The translations under genes and the position numbers were made by a program. Of a stretch of 40,471 bases of DNA, positions 34,653-40,471 are shown in pieces. The notes below the pieces were generated by a model. That model was given only the letters and a program-made list of their open reading frames with translations, did no database searches and was not told the DNA's origin. This DNA is from WFZT01 sp964398355 (GTDB lineage Bacteria; Hydrothermota; Hydrothermia; B15-G9; WFZT01), in NCBI GenBank assembly GCA_964398355.1, contig CAYNMM010000088.1:1-40471 (forward strand), given 5' to 3'. Within the stretch, counting starts at the first letter, position 1. The number at the start of each line of letters is the position of its first letter.

Positions 34653-35849
34653 ATGGAGATAATGGTGAATGAAAATAACTTCCTGAATCAGGAGGATCTC
34701 CCGGTTGAGATCGTGGAGAGAAAGGGCATTGGACATCCTGATACGATTTCGGATGCCATTTCAGAGGAATACTCTGTTGAAATTTCAAAATTTTATATTG
34801 AGAATTTTGGTAAGATCCTTCATCACAATGTAGATAAAGCCCTCCTCATAGCAGGTAAGGCATCCCCCGTTTTCGGAGGTGGCAGGGTAGAGGAACCGAT
34901 AAATTTTTACCTTGTTGGAAGAGTTGTGACAGAGTATAATGGGAAGACTGTACCTGTAGAGGACATATATGTTAGAACTGCCAGGACGTGGTTAAAAGAG
35001 AATATTAAAAATCTTGATGTTGAGAAAGATATTAATTTAAAGCTAATAGTGAAACCGGGTAGTCAGGATCTTGTTGGTCTGTTCGAGAGCTCGGAAAATA
35101 TACCGCTCGCAAATGATACGTCCTTCGGGGTAGGGTTTTATCCTCTTTCAAAGATAGAAAATGCGGTATTACAAATTGAGAAGTTCCTCAACTCTTCTGA
35201 AATGAAGGCTGATCATCCTGAACTTGGAGAGGATATAAAGGTTATGGGAGTACGTATCGGGGATTCAGTAAGAATTACGGTTGCTGCGGCCTTTGTTTCA
35301 AAATTTGTGAATTCCCTTGAGGATTATATTGAGAAGAAACGTCAGATTCACGATAAGGTTTGGGAACTTGCCGAGAGCCTTTTGCCATATAAGTTTTCTG
35401 TAGAAATCAACTCTGCGGATCTTCTTGAAAGTGGTATTGTTTATATCACTGTGACTGGGATTTCAGGAGAAAGTGGTGATGATGGTCAGGTCGGACGTGG
35501 AAATAGGGCAAACGGTTTAATAACGCCCTACAGACCCATGAGTCTCGAAGCTGTTGCAGGAAAAAATCCTGTTAGTCATGTTGGAAAAATATATAATGTG
35601 TTTGCCAATGAAGTGGCAAAAAGGATCGTTGAAAGGTATGATGAAGTGGAAGATTCCCTCGTCTACATGGTGAGTCAAATTGGAAAACCAATTACCGAGC
35701 CACAGGTGTTTGAAGTGAGAATAAGGACAAAGTCTGGCTCCGTCAGTGAATCTCTGAAAACTGAAATTAAGAGAAGTCTCAAGGAATATCTTGATGAATT
35801 ACCGGGAATATGGAAAAAATTTTTAAATCGAGAATTAAATATTTATTAA
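34653..35849 (+). CDS. mat: Archaeal-type methionine adenosyltransferase (S-adenosylmethionine synthetase)
   Basis: Makes S-adenosylmethionine from methionine and ATP. 398 residues, matching the archaeal MAT class (about 400) and unrelated in close sequence to bacterial MetK. Diagnostic segments: ERKGIGHPDTISDAISEEYS, HHNVDKALLIAGKASPVFGGG, and GDDGQVGRGNRANGLITPYRPMSLEAVAGKNPVSHVGKIYN. Start ATG 34653 follows AGGAGG; a second in-frame ATG is three codons in. The tsaB start lies 1 base after the stop. Confidence 0.96.
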   Translation: MEIMVNENNFLNQEDLPVEIVERKGIGHPDTISDAISEEYSVEISKFYIENFGKILHHNVDKALLIAGKASPVFGGGRVEEPINFYLVGRVVTEYNGKTVPVEDIYVRTARTWLKENIKNLDVEKDINLKLIVKPGSQDLVGLFESSENIPLANDTSFGVGFYPLSKIENAVLQIEKFLNSSEMKADHPELGEDIKVMGVRIGDSVRITVAAAFVSKFVNSLEDYIEKKRQIHDKVWELAESLLPYKFSVEINSADLLESGIVYITVTGISGESGDDGQVGRGNRANGLITPYRPMSLEAVAGKNPVSHVGKIYNVFANEVAKRIVERYDEVEDSLVYMVSQIGKPITEPQVFEVRIRTKSGSVSESLKTEIKRSLKEYLDELPGIWKKFLNRELNIY

Positions 35850-35850
35850 A

Positions 35851-36534
35851 TTGCTTGTACTTGGAGTAGAAACATCCACTGAATCAACCTCTCTCGGCAT
35901 TATCAGGGGAAAGGAACCTTTATACGAAGTAAATTCGTACACGCCGTTTACACATTCAGAAAAAATTAATGTGCTACTTGTAAATCTGTTTAAAGTGCTG
36001 AACGTTAATTATAAAAATCTGGATTTAGTAGCAATCTCTATAGGACCTGGATATTTTACGGCATTAAGGGTAGGTCTTTCTTTTGTCAAAGCGATTGAAT
36101 TTGTACATAAGCTCCCGGTAGTAGGGGTAAACACTCTCGACGCCCTCGCTCATGAAACCCCATTTTGCAAGGAAGATCTCAAAATTACTCCTATAATTGA
36201 CGCACAAAAAGGACAGGTTTATACGGCAACTTACCATTGTATAGAGGGAAATATAAAAAGAGTTACAGACTACAGGATAGTTTCTCCAGAAGGTATAAAT
36301 ATTACAGAAGAACACGTTATTATTGGAGCAGGCAGAGGAGCGGAATTTTTCAGAAATGAGAATTTGTTTCAAAAAAGGTTCCCGTCCTCATTAACTATTG
36401 CAAAACTGGGACTGGAGAAGTATCTTAAATCTGGTGCTGATGATGTTACATTACTTGAACCTTTTTACCTGAGAATCACGGATGCAGAGGCAAAATTTGG
36501 AGAAACTGATAAGACTTATCCCATTGGCGGATGA
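35851..36534 (+). CDS. tsaB: tRNA threonylcarbamoyladenosine biosynthesis protein TsaB
   Basis: Inactive ASKHA-fold partner of TsaD needed for the t6A37 modification of ANN-decoding tRNAs. 227 residues, normal length. N-terminus LVLGVETSTESTSLGII, then LVAISIGPGYFTALRVGLSFVKA and GVNTLDALAHE are typical. The start appears to be TTG 35851, one base after the mat stop, with no ribosome binding site, so reinitiation is likely. The 3' end overlaps rimI by 53 bases. The tsaB-rimI pairing is common in bacteria. Confidence 0.92.
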   Translation: MLVLGVETSTESTSLGIIRGKEPLYEVNSYTPFTHSEKINVLLVNLFKVLNVNYKNLDLVAISIGPGYFTALRVGLSFVKAIEFVHKLPVVGVNTLDALAHETPFCKEDLKITPIIDAQKGQVYTATYHCIEGNIKRVTDYRIVSPEGINITEEHVIIGAGRGAEFFRNENLFQKRFPSSLTIAKLGLEKYLKSGADDVTLLEPFYLRITDAEAKFGETDKTYPIGG

Positions 36535-36961
36535 GCATGTTGAAGAAGTGTATGAAATAGAAAAGTTAAGCTATAAAGCCCCCTGGAGTAAGTTCGGATT
36601 CTACGCAGAAATAAGAAATCCATTTTCATTATCTTATGTTCTCCTTCTGGAAGAGAAGATTGTAGGATATATTGTCCTCTGGGATTATGGTAAATCGCTC
36701 CATATTGCTAATATAACTGTACATCCTGAACATCGGAGGAAAGGATTGGGAAGGTTTTTGATTAGATTCGCCAAGGGAAAAGCAAAAGAGCGAGGAATTA
36801 AATTCCTGTCCCTTGAGGTGAGAAAATCAAATCTTCCCGCGAGAAAATTATACGAAAGTGAAGGTTTTATTGAAATAGGTGTAATTAGAGGATACTATCC
36901 CGGGGATTTTGAAGATGCAGTAATTTATCAATACAGATTAGAATGTAATGGTGAAAAATGA
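36482..36961 (+). CDS. rimI: Ribosomal-protein-alanine N-acetyltransferase (RimI-type GNAT)
   Basis: GNAT acetyltransferase acting on protein N-termini, classically ribosomal protein S18. 159 residues. Acetyl-CoA loop VHPEHRRKGLGRFLI (R-x-x-G-x-G type), EVRKSNLPARKLYESEGF and the ending GYYPG-EDAVIYQYRL are standard RimI features. ATG 36482 is the first start; TTG 36497 would shorten it by five residues and still keep the domain. Overlaps tsaB in another frame and the next gene by 4 bases (ATGA). Confidence 0.9.
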   Translation: MQRQNLEKLIRLIPLADEHVEEVYEIEKLSYKAPWSKFGFYAEIRNPFSLSYVLLLEEKIVGYIVLWDYGKSLHIANITVHPEHRRKGLGRFLIRFAKGKAKERGIKFLSLEVRKSNLPARKLYESEGFIEIGVIRGYYPGDFEDAVIYQYRLECNGEK

Positions 36962-37482
36962 ATGTTCCTGAAGGATTTCTCTATTTTGAAAATCAGCGAA
37001 TGAAGGATTCATGGATATACAAACTCATTATGTTAATCTTTTTTGTAATTATCACCATTATGATGTTTCCGTTTCTGAAACTATCAAATAGTAGAGGTGT
37101 GAATTCGAGTAAAATGTTGCTTCCTCTCCTGATTGTTCTCATCGTCTGGGCATTCATAGCACTTTTAATGTCAAAGTCTTCTCTTGAGATTGGTGTAAGA
37201 AATGATGGCCTGTATTACAGATTGAAGCCATTCATGTCTCGATTCAGAAAAATAAGATTCAAGGAAATGGAGTGTATTGAGACAGTGGAAATCAGTGCCT
37301 TTAAATATGGATATGGAATGCATTTCGGATTTGGATGGAAGGCCTATACTGTTGCCGGGGATACAGGCATTATGGTCAGATTGAAAAACAGAAAATCAAT
37401 CATTTTAAGTGTCAAGAATCTTGATAGATTGAGAACAGTTCTCTCCCAATTGGGCATCGATATAAACTTCAGATGTAATTGA
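36958..37482 (+). CDS. Membrane-anchored protein with PH-like C-terminal domain
   Basis: 174 residues, function unknown. Two hydrophobic helices (about 21-42 and 52-72) form a hairpin anchor. The soluble part (about 75-170: VRNDGLYYRLKPF..., RKIRFKEMECIETVEI, YGYGMHFGFGWKAYTVAGDTGIMVRLKNRKSIILSV) has the alternating pattern of bacterial PH-like (DUF6141-style) domains. Overlaps the rimI stop by 4 bases, so it is probably translated with it. It is the last gene of the plus-strand run that starts upstream of mat. Pattern-based call. Confidence 0.75.
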   Translation: MNVPEGFLYFENQRMKDSWIYKLIMLIFFVIITIMMFPFLKLSNSRGVNSSKMLLPLLIVLIVWAFIALLMSKSSLEIGVRNDGLYYRLKPFMSRFRKIRFKEMECIETVEISAFKYGYGMHFGFGWKAYTVAGDTGIMVRLKNRKSIILSVKNLDRLRTVLSQLGIDINFRCN

Positions 37483-37612
37483 ATTTTTTAGAACCTTTCC
37501 AGTGAATGCGATCCAACAAAAAATTTTTTCTCTTTGCTCCGTTCTTTTTTTGAATTCTCAAAATATTTAGAGGTTTCAAGGATATATCACATTTCAAGAT
37601 ACAATGTTTCAA

Positions 37613-38527
37613 TCAAATTTTTCCTAAGATACATCCTACAGATACAATGACTCCAACGGCGAGGTTTAAATTGAAGAAAAATTTTATGTTTTTCATGGAT
37701 TTGTTAACCATTAGATGGCCATAAAAAGTTAATATTGCTGCTAAGATTATGGACAAATAGGCAATATATCCAAGATTGTACATCTGAATTCCTATAAGAA
37801 GCAGAACAAACATAATCACGTGGAATACAATAGAAATTTTTTTTGCGAAATTTGTTCCGTATCTGGCCGGAACACTCCCGAGTTTCATCTTTCTGTCAAA
37901 GTCAATATCCATGACGCTGTAAACGATATCAAAACCTGCAACCCAGAAAATTATTGCGATCATGAAAGCCCATGGAACCTTTGAAAAGATAAACAGAATA
38001 TTTGAGGAAGTGTTACCAAGAACACCAAAACTACCTCCAAGAATTACGAGGGCAAGTACAAGACCAAGATGTATATGGGGCCAGGAGTGAATTCTCTTGG
38101 CATAGGGGTAACTCAGAGCAAGTACAAGTGGTATTGGACTCATGATAAAACTTGGCAAGTTTAATTCGTAGGCCGATAAAAAATATATTAAAGAACCAAG
38201 TACCACAATCAGCCATGCAGATTCGGGACTGACACTACCTGTTACGAGTGGCCTTTTAGCACTTCTTGGATTTAGCCTATCAATTTGGAGATCTGCAATA
38301 TTGTTGAAAGCCATAGCTGCTGATCTCAACGCAAAAACGGCTATAGAAATCCAGATTAGCTCCCTGAAACTCGGGTGTCCAGAGAGGAAGGCTCCCATAT
38401 AGGCAAAAGGCAGTGAAAACAGAGTATGTTCTATTCTCAGAAGCCGAAGTAAGCTGAAAAATCCACCTTTCTTTGTTTCCCCTGGATCCCAGGAGATATT
38501 AGATGCCGAGTTTTTCCCATATTTCAT
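37613..38527 (-). CDS. UbiA-family prenyltransferase (probable menaquinone precursor prenylation)
   Basis: Integral membrane enzyme joining a polyprenyl diphosphate to an aromatic acid. 304 residues with about eight or nine hydrophobic helices. The two Asp-rich motifs that bind Mg-diphosphate are visible: NNIADLQIDRLNPRSAKRPLVTG (about 84-106) and YSVMDIDFDRKMKLGSVPARYG (about 203-224). Start ATG 38527 lies within the ubiD end (29-base overlap) and has only a weak ribosome binding site, so coupling is likely. With ubiD and ubiX it matches the late futalosine pathway set MqnP-MqnL-MqnM. A ubiquinone role is less likely in an anaerobe-like genome. Confidence 0.88.
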   Translation of the reverse strand: MKYGKNSASNISWDPGETKKGGFFSLLRLLRIEHTLFSLPFAYMGAFLSGHPSFRELIWISIAVFALRSAAMAFNNIADLQIDRLNPRSAKRPLVTGSVSPESAWLIVVLGSLIYFLSAYELNLPSFIMSPIPLVLALSYPYAKRIHSWPHIHLGLVLALVILGGSFGVLGNTSSNILFIFSKVPWAFMIAIIFWVAGFDIVYSVMDIDFDRKMKLGSVPARYGTNFAKKISIVFHVIMFVLLLIGIQMYNLGYIAYLSIILAAILTFYGHLMVNKSMKNIKFFFNLNLAVGVIVSVGCILGKI

Positions 38528-39938
38528 CGATTTGTTTCTTTGTTTCTTCGTCTATTTTGACCATTTTGGGCCAATCTTTACCAGTTTCTTCTCTGAATTT
38601 TCGAGTTGCATCTATACCCATTTTACTTCCAAAACCAGGATATTTCGTCGATGGATCAAGTACATCAGCATGTGTATAAGGGATGATAACCACATCCCTC
38701 TGGGGATCGACATTTGCCGAGACCGCAAAAATCACGTCATTTAGATTTCCTGGGTCAACATCTTCATCCACGACGACTAATGTTTTTGTGAGTGAAAATT
38801 GCCCGGTACCCCATAATCCCATCATAACCTTTTTAGCATGTCCTGGATATCTCTTTTTAATTGATACTATCGCAAGGCCATGAAACATGCCGTATTCAGG
38901 TAAATTCACTTCCACAATTTCAGGAAAAAGCATTTTCAGGAGTGGTAGAAAAATCCTTTCAATAGCTTTTCCTATAACTGCATCTTCCAGTGGGGGAAGT
39001 CCAACTACTGATCCGAAATAAATCGGATCTTTTCTCATGAAGACCCTTTCGAGATGAAAAACAGGATAAAGATCTTCTGGGGCGTCATAGTATCCAAAAT
39101 GATCTCCAAACGGTCCTTCATGATGGAGATCATCAGGGTCGACATAGCCAATTAGGACAGCCTCAGCTCTTGCCGGGACCAAGAGCTCGTCAATTTGGAT
39201 AACCTCAATCCCTTCACCTCTTATGATTCCTGCGAATAGTAATTTGTCGAACGGAAAAGGTACAGGTGATGCACCTGTTAACAGCAATCCCGGATCCCCA
39301 CCAAGAACAATGGCAACTTTCATCCTCTTGCCGAGTTCACTTGATTTATCAAATGCCATTTTACCTCTCTTATGAATCTGCCAGTGTATAACACCCCGCT
39401 TCTCGTCAAGGATCATAACTCTATAGACACCGAGGTTTGTGATTTTTTTCTCTGGATCCTGTGTAAGAACAAGAGGATAGGTGAAATATGTACCACCATC
39501 TTCTGGCCAGCTTTTGAAGGCTGGAAATTTAAGCAAGTTAGGATTGTCTATCTCCTGTTCGAATACCGGTCCTTTTCTTACTTTTTTTGGGGTAAACTTT
39601 CCAAATCCTATCATCTCTCCAAGAGCCTTTATCTTTCCCGTTATGTTTGTAGAGGGAGGTTCAAGAGCCGGTTTGACCAATCTTTCTCCAATTTCTTCAA
39701 GTCTGTTCACCTCAAAAGCTTTTTTTAAGATTTCAATTGAACAAAACAGATTGCCGACCACATGCCATTCAGGATAATCCTGAACATTTTCGAAAAGAAC
39801 TGCTGGACCCTTTCTATACATCACACGCCTTAATATTTCGGGTATTTCAAGAATGGGACTAACCACCTGATTTACCCTTTTCAAGCAATTGTTCTTCTCA
39901 AGTAATTCAATGTATTCTCTCAAATCTTTTAAAGCCAT
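38499..39938 (-). CDS. UbiD-family prenyl-FMN-dependent decarboxylase
   Basis: Aromatic/alpha,beta-unsaturated acid decarboxylase using prenylated FMN made by UbiX. 479 residues, family length. N-terminus LKDLREYIELLEKNNCLKRV; GGTYFTYPLVLTQDPE, GVYRVMILDEKRGVIHWQIHKRG, the DPDDLHHEGPFGDHFGYY segment carrying conserved acidic catalytic residues, and SAKVDP-like ANVDPQRDVVIIP are all present. Start ATG 39938 follows AAAGGAGATAAG. Lies 4 bases after ubiX and overlaps ubiA, so the three form one operon. The substrate is probably a carboxylated menaquinone precursor (context inference). Confidence 0.93.
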   Translation of the reverse strand: MALKDLREYIELLEKNNCLKRVNQVVSPILEIPEILRRVMYRKGPAVLFENVQDYPEWHVVGNLFCSIEILKKAFEVNRLEEIGERLVKPALEPPSTNITGKIKALGEMIGFGKFTPKKVRKGPVFEQEIDNPNLLKFPAFKSWPEDGGTYFTYPLVLTQDPEKKITNLGVYRVMILDEKRGVIHWQIHKRGKMAFDKSSELGKRMKVAIVLGGDPGLLLTGASPVPFPFDKLLFAGIIRGEGIEVIQIDELLVPARAEAVLIGYVDPDDLHHEGPFGDHFGYYDAPEDLYPVFHLERVFMRKDPIYFGSVVGLPPLEDAVIGKAIERIFLPLLKMLFPEIVEVNLPEYGMFHGLAIVSIKKRYPGHAKKVMMGLWGTGQFSLTKTLVVVDEDVDPGNLNDVIFAVSANVDPQRDVVIIPYTHADVLDPSTKYPGFGSKMGIDATRKFREETGKDWPKMVKIDEETKKQIDEIWEKLGI

Positions 39939-39942
39939 GGTC

Positions 39943-40471
39943 TTATCTCCTTTTATTCCATCTTTTAAAAAGATTGTGTTTTATGTTGAATTGATCAAGA
40001 ATTTTTCCAATTACATAGTTAATTAAATCATCAATAGTCTTTGGGAAATGGTAAAAAGTGAGTACGGGGGGAAGTATTATGGCTCCAGCTTGTGTCACTT
40101 TTACCATATTTTCAAGATGAATAAGATTCAAAGGAGTTTCTCGTGTTACAAGGATCAGTTTTCTCCTCTCCTTTAACGCAACAGATGCTGTTCTTGTAAT
40201 AAGGTCGTCAGCAGCTCCAGCGGCGATCTTCGACAAAGTGTTCATAGAGCACGGGATGACGACCATTCCATCGAACGGATAAGAACCACTTGAAAATGGA
40301 GCAAGAAGATCATTATTGTCGAAGAGTTTTATACCATCTTTTATGAGATTTTGAGGGTGTATACCCGACTCAGCTCTAAGAGTTTTTTCACCCCATTCAC
40401 TGAAGATGAGGTCGATTTTAATGCCAAGTTCGTAGCTTCTTTCAACAAATTTTATACCGAGAATAGCACCA
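39943..40471 (-). CDS. ubiX: UbiX-family flavin prenyltransferase, N-terminus cut by the window end
   Basis: Makes the prenylated-FMN cofactor required by UbiD. The reading frame is open to the window edge. Beyond an internal Met at 40266 it continues upstream as GAILGIKFVERSYELGIKID at the edge, matching the GASGA-G nucleotide-binding N-terminus of UbiX, so about 10 residues are missing. Further motifs: SSGSYPFDGMVVIPCSMNTLSKIAAGAADDLITRTASVALKERRKLILVTRETPL and the C-terminal PPVLTFYHFPKTIDDL. About 175 residues are visible. The start codon and promoter lie outside. Confidence 0.93.
   Translation of the reverse strand, partial: GAILGIKFVERSYELGIKIDLIFSEWGEKTLRAESGIHPQNLIKDGIKLFDNNDLLAPFSSGSYPFDGMVVIPCSMNTLSKIAAGAADDLITRTASVALKERRKLILVTRETPLNLIHLENMVKVTQAGAIILPPVLTFYHFPKTIDDLINYVIGKILDQFNIKHNLFKRWNKRR

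Noticed and set aside
1..40471. tRNA, rRNA or other structured RNA genes
   Set aside because: No T-loop GTTCRA-type box with a matching acceptor stem was seen in any intergenic region; a tRNAscan/Rfam search would settle it.

Overview
The window is bacterial, AT-leaning and densely coded. It looks like a thermophile or anaerobe from the FCB superphylum or a neighbouring candidate phylum such as WOR-3/Hydrothermae; that placement is inference. Supporting clues are secreted proteins ending in FlgD-like (T9SS-type) C-terminal sorting domains, an archaeal-type fructose-1,6-bisphosphate aldolase/phosphatase, an archaeal-type S-adenosylmethionine synthetase, a GroEL tail without the usual GGM repeats, and UbiX/UbiD/UbiA homologues of the kind used late in futalosine menaquinone synthesis. 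I see no tRNA, rRNA, CRISPR array, integrase or transposase.

Layout. 1-345: cluster of GC-rich palindromic, REP-like repeats. 635-8100 (minus): a two-gene operon of large secreted peptidases, M14 carboxypeptidase then C25 gingipain-like, sharing a module and a sorting tail. 8412-17838 (plus): a long housekeeping run behind a perfect -35/-10 promoter: rplT, pheS, pheT, a coiled-coil protein, zapA, rarA, rny, ymdB, then a two-subunit Fe-S fumarase. 17987-19439 (minus): a second, TtdAB-like Fe-S hydro-lyase pair facing the first. 19838-22330 (minus): small membrane protein, SSF symporter and metallo-beta-lactamase-fold hydrolase. 22763-24514 (plus): secreted FG-GAP/VCBS repeat protein. 24920-26338 (plus): aldehyde dehydrogenase. 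26469-28399 (minus): groS-groL. 28705-37482 (plus): IclR regulator, MmgE/PrpD protein, an unrecognised ACT-containing 602-residue protein, FBP aldolase/phosphatase, Asp/Glu racemase-family protein, AdoMet synthetase, tsaB, rimI and a PH-like membrane protein. 37613-40471 (minus): ubiX (cut by the window end), ubiD, ubiA.

The best leads are: (1) the 602-residue ACT protein joined by a 4-bp overlap to an MmgE/PrpD gene and 5 bp from the archaeal-type FBP aldolase/phosphatase; (2) a family of long, perfect, three-base-loop GC hairpins at gene 3' ends, one of which contains the stop codon; (3) two pairs of inverted repeats after the VCBS gene in A-B-A'-B' order, a pseudoknot-like topology; (4) a hairpin upstream of pheS whose 3' arm could alternatively mask the pheS ribosome binding site; (5) the two different Fe-S hydro-lyases in convergent orientation. 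I found nothing that can confidently be called a new defence or mobile system.
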